Of a DNA stretch of 64,000 bases, positions 49,539 through 59,710 are shown one piece after another. Under the pieces are notes generated by a model. It was not told where the DNA came from. It saw only the letters and a program-made list of their open reading frames with translations, and ran no database searches. Source of the stretch: Gemmiger formicilis (lineage in GTDB: Bacteria > Bacillota > Clostridia > Oscillospirales > Ruminococcaceae); contig NZ_FUYF01000010.1 of assembly GCF_900167555.1 (NCBI RefSeq), forward strand, positions 44,036 to 108,035, given 5' to 3'. Every line of letters begins with the position of its first letter. The first letter of the stretch is position 1. A program made the translations under genes and the position numbers.

Positions 49539-51664
49539 CAATAGCCCCCTTCCAGTCGGACCGTTACCGACCCGATTTCGGCGTTGTTCAGTGCCTTGCC
49601 GGGGCGGCCTGTCAGGCACAGCAGCACGGTTTTTGTCCTGTTTACCGGCAGGTCAATCGGACTGTAGATGTAGTCTCCGTCGCTGTTGGCAAAGTTGCCG
49701 CCGATTGCCGTGTCGGCTTTTGTGTATTGGAATCTCACGCGCACCTCGTTTGCGCCCTCATTCTGCACGGTGATGACATCGCCGTTTTTGCGGTTCGGTG
49801 CCCAGCCGCCGCCGATGTCATAATCGTGTGTGGCGGGGTTCCACGCCCCGTCGGTGTAGGTGTAAGCCAGCTCGCCCCATGTGATGGTGACGGTGTTGGT
49901 GCGTACATCCTCCTCGCCGCAGACTGCACAGGTGCGCCTTCCGGCGCTCCATGCGCCGAATTTGTGGCTGCAGGTCACGCTGACATACGCCGTGGTTTCG
50001 GCCGTTTCGTAGTTTTGGGTGTCGTCCGGCTGAAAAACAACAGCATATCGTCCGCCGTTGCGGGGCGGCTTGACCGTATCGTCCTTCCAGACAAAACGGC
50101 CCGCCACGTTGGTTGAAGGTCTGGCGTTGTTGTTTTTGGCCGTGCCGCCGGTCAGGGTGCTGTAAGCCAGGGTGTTGCCCACAGCCAGGTCCAGCGCGGC
50201 AGCCGTTGGCGGCTCGGTGATTTTCGGCGTGGCTTTTGTCACCGTTACACAGACTACATTGCTTTTTGTGCTGGCTTGCAGGCCGTTGTCCTTGCGTGTG
50301 GCCGTGACCAGCACGTAATAGTAATGCACCCCTGCGGTGGGGGTTGTGGGGTAGGTGGGGTCTCCGTTTTCGTCGGTGATAGGAATTCCGTTGTCGCCGT
50401 TTTCATCACAGGCATACCAGGTTGTTTCCTTGGTGTGATTGTCGTATGAACTGTAACCCACATGGTGATAAATGCGCTTGCCATAGACGCCGGTCTCATC
50501 CATCTCCAATTTGACATTGTAGGGGGCCAGGGCCGGGGTCAAATGCCAATGCGCGTACAGGGTATGGTTGGCGGCGGTGGTAACTGTGGTGTTTTCGTCC
50601 ACCTTGGTGCCGCCGGTTTTTTGGGTATACCAGCCGTCAAAGCTGTACCCCTCGCGTGTGGGGGCGGGCAGGGCAGGGTATTCGCTGCCATAGGTTGCCG
50701 TTCTGCTTTTCATGCCGACCGTGCCGCCGTTGGCATCAAAGGTTACCGTATAGGTTTTGCCTTTCCAGTGGGCATACAGTGTGGTAGGTGGGTCTGTGCC
50801 GACGGAAGTGTTTGCGGTTACTTTTGTGCCGCTGCTTTCCCGTGTATACCAGCCGTCAAAGTCGTAGCCTGTGCGGGTGGGCGTGGGCAGTGTGCCGTAG
50901 GTGCTGCCGCAGGTCACCACCTTGCTTGCCGGGCTGACCTTGCCGCCGTTGGCGTTAAGCCGCACGGTTTTGGTCGTGGTGCAGCTTTTTTTCGAGAGGG
51001 TAAAGGTGGTTTCCAGCTGGTGGTGGTAGGACTCCAGCAACGAATTGGACTTACTGTTGCCCACAAAAATGGCGTACTCGCGGGTCATGCTTTTTTGTGC
51101 GGAGCCGTTCAGGTTGTCAAAGGTAAGCTCCACCGTGCCGCTGCCGGTGCAGGCACTTTTTGCGCTGCTGTGAAGCCGGCAGATCCCGCCGCTTGCGTCG
51201 GCGTTATTGGCAGAATAGGTTCGTTTGTAGGCGGCACCGTCGGTGTTGTCGGTCCATTCCATCACATACCAGCTTTCGCCGTTGGCGTTGCGCTGCAGCT
51301 TGATATCGTAAGAGAGTGTAACCTTATAGCAGGTGTACGCCGGAACCTTTACGGTCATCGTAAAGGGCAGCAGAAGATAGTAGGCGTTTTTGAAGTTTTT
51401 CCGCTCTTTCAAGTGTATGGTTGAGGAAGTGCCGTTGTTGGTGACCTCGACTGTACCGCTTTCATAGCTGCCCCGATCCTTGTCCGCATTTTGGGGGTTG
51501 AAGGTGCTGATGTTATTGCCGCCGTAGGAACGACAGTTTGCGGCAGAGGCAAGCTTCAGCGAAAAGCTGAAACTCTCGCTTGCCGCCGAAGCGCCCACCG
51601 CCGCAATGCCGCACAGTACGCACAGGCACAGCATAACACACAAAATCCGCATCCACCGCGTCAA
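49538..51664 (-). CDS. Secreted protein with two InlB B (Listeria-Bacteroides) repeats
   Basis: 708 residues from TTG 51664, with GGAGG nine bases upstream. The longer frame to 51790 runs over the promoter of the divergent MerR-like gene and is rejected. Signal peptide (to about residue 27, ending ASA), then a beta-rich domain of about 200 residues (FSFSLKLASAANCRSYGGNN). Two InlB B repeats follow (VRLNANGGKVS...DGWYTRE...LYAHW and VTFDANGGTVG...DGWYTQK...LYAHW), then Ig-like parts, a CxxC pair (SHKFGAWSAGRRTCAVCGEED), and a C-terminal domain like the 48454 protein (ITWGELAYTYTDGAWNPATH). Probable surface adhesin or matrix protein; no sortase motif is visible. Confidence 0.8.
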   Translation of the reverse strand: MTRWMRILCVMLCLCVLCGIAAVGASAASESFSFSLKLASAANCRSYGGNNISTFNPQNADKDRGSYESGTVEVTNNGTSSTIHLKERKNFKNAYYLLLPFTMTVKVPAYTCYKVTLSYDIKLQRNANGESWYVMEWTDNTDGAAYKRTYSANNADASGGICRLHSSAKSACTGSGTVELTFDNLNGSAQKSMTREYAIFVGNSKSNSLLESYHHQLETTFTLSKKSCTTTKTVRLNANGGKVSPASKVVTCGSTYGTLPTPTRTGYDFDGWYTRESSGTKVTANTSVGTDPPTTLYAHWKGKTYTVTFDANGGTVGMKSRTATYGSEYPALPAPTREGYSFDGWYTQKTGGTKVDENTTVTTAANHTLYAHWHLTPALAPYNVKLEMDETGVYGKRIYHHVGYSSYDNHTKETTWYACDENGDNGIPITDENGDPTYPTTPTAGVHYYYVLVTATRKDNGLQASTKSNVVCVTVTKATPKITEPPTAAALDLAVGNTLAYSTLTGGTAKNNNARPSTNVAGRFVWKDDTVKPPRNGGRYAVVFQPDDTQNYETAETTAYVSVTCSHKFGAWSAGRRTCAVCGEEDVRTNTVTITWGELAYTYTDGAWNPATHDYDIGGGWAPNRKNGDVITVQNEGANEVRVRFQYTKADTAIGGNFANSDGDYIYSPIDLPVNRTKTVLLCLTGRPGKALNNAEIGSVTVRLEGGY

Positions 51665-51701
51665 GGTATTGAACCTCCACTTCCTTGCGCCGCGCAGGGT
51701 C

Positions 51702-51729
51702 TTGACAACGGCGCTGTATCTCGTATAAT
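51702..51729 (+). promoter_or_regulatory. Promoter of the truncated MerR-like gene
   Basis: Consensus -35 TTGACA (51702-51707), 16-base spacer, consensus -10 TATAAT (51724-51729), then AAGGAG and ATG 51789. Confidence 0.8.
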
Positions 51730-51788
51730 GACAGTATAACCCGTCCACCCCTGAACGAAGCAAGTGCTTTTTTAAGGAGATTTGCGCC

Positions 51789-51995
51789 ATGCCGGAAGAT
51801 ATGAAAAAACTTTTTCAAATTACCGAGGCCGCCCGCGCCTGCAGCCTGTCCCGCAGCACGCTGCTGCGCTTAGAGGAAAAGGGTCTGCTGACGCCCGCCT
51901 ACACTGCGCCGGACAGCGGACGCCGCTATTACGACAACCACAACGTGGCCCGCATTATACAGATTGAAAAGCTGAAAGCCATGGGCCTTTGCTAA
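51789..51995 (+). pseudogene. MerR family regulator, truncated after the DNA-binding domain
   Basis: 68 residues from ATG 51789 with AAGGAG nine bases upstream. It holds a complete MerR winged helix (FQITEAARACSLSRSTLLRLEEKGLLTPAYTA, SGRRYY, VARIIQIEKLKAMGL) and then stops at Cys-TAA. Full-length MerR proteins continue with LSLEEI-type helices and an effector domain of 50-200 residues. Two things point to disruption by insertion: the cut comes exactly after the conserved KAMGL, and a recombinase gene starts 80 bases on. A stand-alone HTH (excisionase-like) is possible but less likely, given its strong host promoter. Confidence 0.7.
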
Positions 51996-52038
51996 TGTGC
52001 GATAAAGAAGTAATAGAAGTGTAAAAAATTTTGCCGTT

Positions 52039-52070
52039 CCTATCCGGCACTTAGGGCTGTGTCGGATAGG
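52039..52070. other. Inverted repeat at the element's left end
   Basis: CCTATCCG (52039-52046) and CGGATAGG (52063-52070) flank a 16-base centre, between the MerR break and the recombinase stop codon. It could be the recombinase terminator or part of the attachment region. Confidence 0.4.
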
Positions 52071-52077
52071 TCAGGCG

Positions 52078-53727
<1,650 letters not shown>

Positions 53728-53808
53728 CTATTCCGTGGTTTCATTGTACCACGGAACAGGGGCGGCTGTACAGCGGTAAAAGTGATAAATCTGCTTCTTT
53801 ACAGCTTG

Positions 53809-53997
53809 TCAAATCGCCTTTTTTTGTGTAGCAGCGGCTTCCGCTTCCAGTACCCTCGCCATCTTGTCGGCGGCGGTGCTGGTGGTGTCTTTCTTGAAAA
53901 AGCCGGACACGACAAGAACGGTATTCCCCATGCGGATTTCCGTCACGCAGTCGGGGCGGCGGGTGGTACGGTGGTCGTGCTGCTTGATATTCTCCAT
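53809..53997 (-). CDS. TnpW family transposon-encoded protein
   Basis: 62 residues from ATG 53997, with AAAGGAG eight bases upstream. RRPDCVTEIRMGNTVLVVSGFFKKD and TAADKMARVLEAE match the small TnpW-type proteins of Tn4451-like elements. The molecular role is not established in the family. It sits between the recombinase and the DnaC-like gene. Confidence 0.8.
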   Translation of the reverse strand: MENIKQHDHRTTRRPDCVTEIRMGNTVLVVSGFFKKDTTSTAADKMARVLEAEAAATQKKAI

Positions 53998-54011
53998 AGG
54001 CAATACTCCTT

Positions 54012-54851
54012 TCATTCAGCCAGCAGTTTCTTCATGGTTTCCATTTTCCGCTTTGCGGTTTCCTGCCGGAAGTTGACGCCAGTAAAGCGTATCGGGACGC
54101 ACATGGACAGCAGTCGGTCATAAATCCGGGAATGGGCCGTGTCTGTCGGCTTTTTCAACTCGTCCAGCGGGCGGTTGGTGGTGGCGATCAGCGGCTTGTT
54201 GCTGCGGTATCGGGTATCAATCACATGGAATACCTGTTCCAGTCCATAGTCGGTGCCACGCTCCATGCCGAAGTCGTCAATGATAAGCAGCGGATAGCGG
54301 CAAAGGCGGGAAATATACTCATTCCGGCCTGTAAAGCCGGGAGAGAGGTCGCCCAGGATAACGGCGAAGTTCGTCATATATACGGGGACTTCTTTCTCCA
54401 TGAGGGCGTTTGCGATACAGCCCGCAAGGTAGCTTTTCCCGTTGCCGACGTTCCCCCAGAACAGGCAGCCGATGTTTTCGGCCTGCATTTCTTCCCAATG
54501 CTCCGCATACCGCCGGGCAATCCCGGTCTGCGGGTTTCTGCCGTTGTCGTTCTCGAATGTCCATTGCTGCATGGCTGAGTCGGCAAAAGCCCTCTGTTTC
54601 AGATTTTCCACGGCTTCCACATGGCGGCGGTGTTCCTCGGCGGCCTGCCGCTGCTCACGGGCGGCTCTCTGGCAGTCGCACTCTGCCGGGTGGCGGTCAC
54701 GGCCAAACAGCTCCTTACCCTCCGGGAAGTAGGCTTCTTTCGGCGTATGGCACTTTCCGCAGTAAAGCAGTCCGTCCTCGCCGATATAGTCCTCCATCTC
54801 CGGGGCGGCGGTTGTCATGTTCTCCAAAATATCTTTGATTTCACTTGTCAT
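54012..54851 (-). CDS. DnaC/IstB-like ATP-binding replication protein
   Basis: 279 residues with GGAGGGAG upstream. The N-terminus carries a Cys-rich zinc site (YCGKCHTPKE, ECDCQRAA). The AAA+ core has Walker A GNVGNGKSYLA near residue 150, Walker B LLIIDDFGMERG, and a sensor region IATTNRPLDEL. It is a helicase loader-type protein that works with the upstream replication initiator, probably for replication of the excised circular form. It overlaps the initiator gene by four bases. Confidence 0.9.
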   Translation of the reverse strand: MTSEIKDILENMTTAAPEMEDYIGEDGLLYCGKCHTPKEAYFPEGKELFGRDRHPAECDCQRAAREQRQAAEEHRRHVEAVENLKQRAFADSAMQQWTFENDNGRNPQTGIARRYAEHWEEMQAENIGCLFWGNVGNGKSYLAGCIANALMEKEVPVYMTNFAVILGDLSPGFTGRNEYISRLCRYPLLIIDDFGMERGTDYGLEQVFHVIDTRYRSNKPLIATTNRPLDELKKPTDTAHSRIYDRLLSMCVPIRFTGVNFRQETAKRKMETMKKLLAE

Positions 54852-55642
54852 AAGCTTTCTCCCTCCATACAGGTATAGTCGGGGATGCCCTGTTTTACGG
54901 CTCCCTTTTTGTCATTGGCCGCCCATCTGTGCAAGGCGGCGGCATAATTCTGGTAGGCTTTCCCGCTGGCGGCAAGGTAATGGCTCATTTCCTCAATCAG
55001 CCGTTCCAGCCTGTCCGGGTATTCTGCCTGTAACTCGTCATATTCGTCCTTTGACAGAAAAATATTCTCATATCGGCCATAAGCTGTGGGCGGCTCCCCA
55101 CTCGCTCTCATTGTTTGGTTCTCTATTAAGTTGTTTATATTAGTTTTGTTAGGGGTCGGTTTTCCGACCATCATAGGGTCGGTTTTCCGACCGTCATAAG
55201 GTCGCTTTTCCGACTGTATGAGGGTCGCTTTTCCGGCCATCAGTTGGTCGGAAAACCGTACCACTGGGACAGGCGGCACTTTCACATAAAGCCGATTGGG
55301 TGCGGAGAAGCCCCGCCGTTCCCGTTCTAAAAGCCCGGCTGCGTCCAGTTCTTTCAAGGCTCCCTTGATGGCGGTACAACCCTTGTCCAGCATTTCCGCT
55401 ATCTCCGCAACGGGGTAGACAATGAATATCCTGCCCTCGCCGTCCTGCCAGCCGTTCTTCTGTGACAGGGTGGAGCGGTCTAATAAAAGCGCATACAGCA
55501 GCTTGGCGGTCTGTGAAATCTCCATTTTCAGCAGGAAACGGGGGTATGGAAGATAGGCGGGCAGCGTGGTGTCTGCCCTGATATAATCAGCGATAGTATC
55601 ACCTCCCTCTGTGTTGTGTCGTTTTTGGGCTTTGTCACGCAT
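54848..55642 (-). CDS. Replication initiator RepA-like (phage replisome organizer type)
   Basis: 264 residues if begun at ATG 55642, but no ribosome site precedes that codon. Instead GGAGG (55602-55606) lies seven bases before an in-frame ATC at 55594 (ATC GCT GAT TAT ATC), exactly where an ATG would be expected; see findings. The N-terminal winged helix (LPYPRFLLKMEISQTAKLLYALLLDR and IAEMLDKGCTAIKGALKELDAAGLLERER) is the RepA_N-type DNA-binding domain. The C-terminal part has YENIFLSKDEYDELQAEYPD, common in these proteins. It starts replication of the element together with the DnaC-like protein. Confidence 0.85.
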   Translation of the reverse strand: MRDKAQKRHNTEGGDTIADYIRADTTLPAYLPYPRFLLKMEISQTAKLLYALLLDRSTLSQKNGWQDGEGRIFIVYPVAEIAEMLDKGCTAIKGALKELDAAGLLERERRGFSAPNRLYVKVPPVPVVRFSDQLMAGKATLIQSEKRPYDGRKTDPMMVGKPTPNKTNINNLIENQTMRASGEPPTAYGRYENIFLSKDEYDELQAEYPDRLERLIEEMSHYLAASGKAYQNYAAALHRWAANDKKGAVKQGIPDYTCMEGESL

Positions 55643-55714
55643 TAGGACGGCATTTCCGGGGGGAAAGGATAAATGTATCGCATACCCTTTGACACCCACG
55701 AAAAAAGCCTTGAT

Positions 55715-56101
55715 TTATGCGGGTTTGAAAGGCTCTAAAGCGTGACATTTCTGCCTTTGTTTCCGCTTTCTCTCGGCGGCTTTGCGTTTCTTCATGCACC
55801 CGGCGCAGCCGGGGCAGTATTTCCCCCGGTTGGATTTGGGGACAAAGGCCGCCCCGCAGACCGCGCAGCGTTTCCGGCTCCCCCGGTACAAGAGGGCTGC
55901 GGCCAGCTCCCCGTCAAGGGGCAGGACAGCCACACGGAACCAGCGGCACATGAGGGAATAGGAAATGCTCTGGACGCACACGCAAGGCTCCCCGTCGTCT
56001 AACAGCAGGCAGTTCCCCTCGTCGTAGTTACAGCACTCATGCACAAGGCGGCGGGCTGCCTGGTGCTGGCGGTAGTCCATGCGGGACGGCTTATCGTTCA
56101 T
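55715..56101 (-). CDS. Cysteine-rich VLP domain protein
   Basis: 128 residues with AAAGGAG upstream. It holds many cysteines: CCNYDEGNCLLLDDGEPCVC, then VAVLPLDGELAAALL (the VLP motif), then a zinc-ribbon-like RCAVCGAAFVPKSNRGKYCPGC and a basic tail. It matches the cysteine-rich VLP family found beside relaxases on clostridial mobilizable elements. Function unknown; nucleic acid binding is plausible. It overlaps the relaxase gene by 11 bases. Confidence 0.85.
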   Translation of the reverse strand: MNDKPSRMDYRQHQAARRLVHECCNYDEGNCLLLDDGEPCVCVQSISYSLMCRWFRVAVLPLDGELAAALLYRGSRKRCAVCGAAFVPKSNRGKYCPGCAGCMKKRKAAERKRKQRQKCHALEPFKPA

Positions 56102-57767
56102 GGCTCTGCTCCTTTCTGCGGTGCGGCTCTTCCCGGCGCAAAATCTGGTCGATGTTCCGCTTGACGGTCTGCAACTCCCTGAACCGCTGCTTCTGTTCGT
56201 GATAGGTGTTGTACAGGCCGTCTTTCTCGGAGATAAGCTGCTCGATCTCGGCCTGCAACGCTTTTCGGCCGGGCAGCTTGGTAAGCCCCTGTGCCTTGAA
56301 ATACCGGGCGGCGGCTTCGGCTATGATAAAATCGCTCTCGTTTGCCTGGCGGTATGCGGCGCGGGCTTTCTCGGATTTCTGCGCTTTCAGCCCCTCGCGG
56401 ATGGGCTTGGTCTTGGCATAGGCAAGTACCTGTTGCCGCAACTCCCTTTTCCCTTGCAGCTTCGTTTCCAGTGCTTTCAGTTCGCCGCTGGTCTGGCGCA
56501 TTTCCTGATAGGCGGTAGCAACGGCGGCTTCAAGCTGTTCCGGGGAAGAAAAGCCGTACTGTTGGTAGATGGTCAGGGTCTTGGCGGCCTGTTTCAGATT
56601 GTGTATCTTCGCCCATCGTTCATAGCCTTTGCCCTTGCCCTCGGCCATCTTCTGCTCAATGTCCACAAGCCGCTGCACACTGTCCTGTCTGGGGTCGATT
56701 TTCCCTGTCTTTTCGCCCTGTAAGCGGCCTTTCCCGGCGTGTAGGTATTCGGGTATGGCTGCGGTCTGTTCGGCGGCTCTGGCGGCTTGGTGCTGCGGGG
56801 TGTAGCGAACCGTTACGCCCCTCTGGGCGTTCTGCTCCAAAACGGCAAGGACGGCGGTGCGGTCAAAGTCGCCGCCCAGCTTCCGGGCGGTGATAGGCTT
56901 CGTCCTGTCTGGCGTGAGGTAGGACAGCCGCCCCCGGCTCTCCTTGACGGTCACACCCTCCCGCAACAGCAGAGAGGAAAACTCGTCAAAGCTGGCAGCG
57001 GTGGCAAGGGCTTTCCGTAGGGTCTGCCGCAGCTTCTCCTTGTTCGTTTCAAACTTGGTCTGCCGGGGCGTGATACCGCCTGCAATCATGGGGGCGTTCT
57101 GCTTGTCCAGTGCGGCCTGTCCCTTTTTCTGCGCCCAATATTCCCGGTCTGTGACACGGTTCTTGCTGCCGTTCAAGAGGTCGATTTGGTAAAGTCCTTC
57201 CCGGTGGCACATCTCCATGACCTCGGACTTGAAGTAGCGTAGGGCTGCGTCGGTGCAGCGGTGCTTGCACCCGGCTTTCGTGTCCGCTGGCCTGTCCATG
57301 TAGGGCAGGAACGGCACTTCCTCTATCCGCAGGCTGTTAATGACGATATGCACATGGATGTTGCCGCTGTGGTTATGCCCGTCCGGGTGGGTGCAGACAA
57401 GGGCCTGATGGCCGGGGAAATGCTCTTTACAGAATTGCTCCCCCAACGCCTGCGCCCGGTCTACGGTCAGGCCGTTGTCCGGCCCGTCCCGTGGGTCAAA
57501 GCTGATGATATAGTGGTGGCTTTTCACATCCTCCCGCCGCTGATTTTTCTCATAGCGGAGATTGGAGCGCATACACGCAACGGCAAAATCCTCGCCGCCG
57601 CAGTTCAGCGTGGACAAGCGATAATCCTCACGGGGGATAAGCCTGCCGTTTTCATCAAGGACGGGCTTCATAGTAAATTCGTCATGCTCAAAGAGCAGGT
57701 ATTGTTCGGCGGCTCCGTAGTCGGCGTTCTTAGAGCCTAAATGCTTGAGTGTTGCCAACGGCGTCAC
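56091..57767 (-). CDS. MobA/MobL-type relaxase
   Basis: 558 residues from GTG 57767. It nicks oriT and leads DNA into the recipient. The N-terminal relaxase domain has the histidine triad HPDGHNHSGNIHVHIVINSLR near residue 145 and YGAAEQYLLFEHDE early on. A long coiled-coil C-terminus (about 340-550) is rich in Gln, Lys and Glu. It overlaps mobC by 38 bases. As the element has no visible type IV secretion genes here, transfer would need a helper conjugative element. Confidence 0.9.
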   Translation of the reverse strand: MTPLATLKHLGSKNADYGAAEQYLLFEHDEFTMKPVLDENGRLIPREDYRLSTLNCGGEDFAVACMRSNLRYEKNQRREDVKSHHYIISFDPRDGPDNGLTVDRAQALGEQFCKEHFPGHQALVCTHPDGHNHSGNIHVHIVINSLRIEEVPFLPYMDRPADTKAGCKHRCTDAALRYFKSEVMEMCHREGLYQIDLLNGSKNRVTDREYWAQKKGQAALDKQNAPMIAGGITPRQTKFETNKEKLRQTLRKALATAASFDEFSSLLLREGVTVKESRGRLSYLTPDRTKPITARKLGGDFDRTAVLAVLEQNAQRGVTVRYTPQHQAARAAEQTAAIPEYLHAGKGRLQGEKTGKIDPRQDSVQRLVDIEQKMAEGKGKGYERWAKIHNLKQAAKTLTIYQQYGFSSPEQLEAAVATAYQEMRQTSGELKALETKLQGKRELRQQVLAYAKTKPIREGLKAQKSEKARAAYRQANESDFIIAEAAARYFKAQGLTKLPGRKALQAEIEQLISEKDGLYNTYHEQKQRFRELQTVKRNIDQILRREEPHRRKEQSHER

Positions 57768-58128
57768 CTACTTTCTTTAGGACTTCATACTTGAGGGCGG
57801 CAAGGTCGGCGGCCGCTTCCCGCAATTCCTTTGCCATAGCCGGGTAGGGGCTATGCCACTCGTTGAGGGTGCGGGCAATCTGGTTGAGATTGCCGCCAAT
57901 CCTGCCGTACTCGGCTGTGAGCTTCCCGACAGCGGAGAGCAGCTCGTCATTGACTGACGACACATGGAGTACGGGGCGTATGGTAGTGCGCCGGATGGCC
58001 TGCCGGAGAAATTCGGACTGACTGATACCATAGGGCGCAAGCCGTTCTGTGAAGTCGGCGTATTCTTCATCGGTCAGCCGGGTTTTCACAACATGGCTGC
58101 GGTGGGGGGTGTTGTATCGCTTCGGCAT
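57730..58128 (-). CDS. Mobilization protein MobC
   Basis: 132 residues from ATG 58128, ten bases after AAAGGAGG; ATG 58149 is the longer alternative. It has a ribbon-helix-helix-like N-terminus (VVKTRLTDEEYADFTERLAPYGISQSEFLRQAI) and the MobC motif LTAEYGRIGGNLNQIARTLNE. It binds oriT and helps the relaxase form the relaxosome. Confidence 0.9.
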   Translation of the reverse strand: MPKRYNTPHRSHVVKTRLTDEEYADFTERLAPYGISQSEFLRQAIRRTTIRPVLHVSSVNDELLSAVGKLTAEYGRIGGNLNQIARTLNEWHSPYPAMAKELREAAADLAALKYEVLKKVGDAVGNTQAFRL

Positions 58129-58234
58129 GGGCTGTAAACCTCCTTTCACTTATCACAAAAAATGGGCTGGTCTGTTAGCTATTTTCGGGGCATTTCCTGT
58201 CTGCCGGACAGAAATATTTTTGCGGCGTAAGCCG

Positions 58235-58330
58235 CATAGCAGGGTTTGGGGAAGGCACTCCCCAACAAGTTTCCCGCGAGGGGCAAAACCGCAGAATTGC
58301 GGATTTTGGCACCGTGGTAGAAACTTGCTC
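58235..58330. other. Candidate oriT region upstream of mobC-mobA
   Basis: The 646-base gap upstream of mobC holds GGGGAAGGCACTCCCC-type and AAAACCGCA-GAAT-TGCGGATTTT inverted repeats (about 58247-58312), the usual setting of an origin of transfer beside mobC. The rest of the gap (58330-58774) shows nothing I can name. Confidence 0.45.
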
Positions 58331-58774
58331 TAAGTAAGCCGTAGATTTCCCCTTGCACTTACTACTCGTATAGCTGCCGCCTGTTTTGGCCGGATTTCTG
58401 CAAAAATCTTACGGCGTGGGGCGATTTTTACCCGCAGTTCTTTCTTTCCGCTAAAGATACATTTCAAAGGCCGCCAGCTACCCGCTTGCCGGGAATTTTC
58501 TCAAATTTTCCTTTGCCTTAGAAATACAGAAAATGCAGATTTGGCTACCGCCGCAGAAAATTTTTTGTTTCCGGCTTCACCTACCTACTACGGATGACTT
58601 TGCGATTTTGCCAAACGGATAAAGAAAAAAGCAGCAAATCTTTTTCAGACTTACTGCTTTCGCTGGCCGCCGATGGGCGGTGGATATTCAGTTTTGAAAG
58701 TTCAGGTCAGGTTGGCCCGATGATGGATAGCACAATAAATTCCTGTTTTCCCTTTAAGGCATTGTGCATTTTTT

Positions 58775-58966
58775 CTATTTCTCTTGATGATTATTTTTTT
58801 CATAATCAATCAATGTACCTATAACAATTCCAATCAACATTCCGATACCTGCACAAATAGAAATAGCAAAAAGATTTTGCAAAAACGCCCATGCCAACAC
58901 ACCTATGCAACCACCGACAATAAATCCTGTTAATAAGCCAATAGTTAAGTATTTATTACTTTTCAT
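58775..58966 (-). CDS. Small glycine-rich membrane protein
   Basis: 63 residues with GGGGAG ten bases upstream. Two membrane segments with GxxxG patterns (TIGLLTGFIVGGCIGVLAWAF and ISICAGIGMLIGIVIGTLI) and a short charged tail. It is AT-richer than its neighbours. It resembles small Gly-zipper proteins; family unknown. Its role on the element is unclear. Confidence 0.6.
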   Translation of the reverse strand: MKSNKYLTIGLLTGFIVGGCIGVLAWAFLQNLFAISICAGIGMLIGIVIGTLIDYEKNNHQEK

Positions 58967-59097
58967 ATTGCTATATCTCCCCTAAAAGTATATTTGTCGT
59001 TGGTTCTATTATACTATGACCTGCTTCCTTTAGGAATAGATGAATTGTAAACTGGCTGGAGTGAAACCGCTAATGACAGCCAGTGTTTGTTCTTTGT

Positions 59098-59301
59098 TTA
59101 TCGGTCAAAGCGAAATTTGAACAGGGCGGCAATGAGCTGTTGCTTTATATGTTCCTCAACTTCGGCGTTGACTTTCCCGTGTACTTTGGAACAGTAGCGG
59201 ATATATCCGGCATAGTGGGAAAGAATGGTGTCGATTGCGTCCGGGTCGCCCTCATGGGCTTTGACGATTGTTTCATAGGGGAGAAGTTTACTCATAGTCA
59301 T
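59098..59301 (-). CDS. Helix-turn-helix domain protein of mobile elements
   Basis: 67 residues with GGAGGGAAATG upstream; the start lies inside the end of the sigma-like gene (14-base overlap). LLPYETIVKAHEGDPDAIDTILSHYAGYIRYCS is the short helix-turn-helix protein found after sigma-like genes on Tn916 and Tn4451 relatives. It probably works with the upstream sigma-like protein in control of element genes. Confidence 0.8.
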   Translation of the reverse strand: MTMSKLLPYETIVKAHEGDPDAIDTILSHYAGYIRYCSKVHGKVNAEVEEHIKQQLIAALFKFRFDR

Positions 59302-59710
59302 TTCCCTCCATGAGCCGCCTTAACCGCTGCAAGGCAAGCCGGATATGCCGCCCCGCTGTGCTGCGTGTCCGGCCAATATGTACGCCGATCACTCGCTGCG
59401 GCTGGCGCAGGAAATAGTAACGAAAAATTTCTTCCTGCGTCTGCTCCGGCAAAAGGGCAAGGGCGGCGGCAAGCTCCGCATGATACAGAACGGCGGTCTG
59501 GCCGCAGGCGGTAAAAAGATATTCTTCAAGCTACTCCGGCTCGGCAAGCTGGACAAACTTTTCACTCATCAGATAATCAAGGGAAACTTCCCGTTCCCAC
59601 CTCCGGCGCAGCTTCAAGATTTTATCTATGGCTGCGTGACGAATGACTACCTTGCAAAAGGCATTGAATGTGTACTGGATATGCACCTTGTAGGCTTCAT
59701 CTTCGGTCAT
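59288..59710 (-). pseudogene. Sigma-70-like regulator gene interrupted by an in-frame TAG
   Basis: The frame from ATG 59710 to the stop at 59288-59290 reads 140 codons with one internal TAG, codon 60 (59531-59533 on the plus strand), between AEPE and LEEYLF. Before it: HIQYTFNAFCKVVIRHAAIDKI; after it: a region-4-type helix-turn-helix (ALLPEQTQEEIFRYYFLRQPQRVIGVHIGRTRSTAGRHIRLALQRL). CAG would need one change to give TAG. Homologs on related elements are full-length (knowledge of the family), so this copy is probably inactive unless the codon is suppressed. No start codon with a ribosome site is seen after the TAG. Confidence 0.75.

Noticed and set aside
51665..51790. A longer N-terminus for the InlB-repeat protein
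   Set aside because: The extension covers a consensus promoter on the other strand, and a Shine-Dalgarno site and signal peptide fit TTG 51664.
58594..58824. A 76-codon plus-strand frame
   Set aside because: No ribosome site, no family resemblance, and it overlaps the better supported small membrane protein gene on the other strand.
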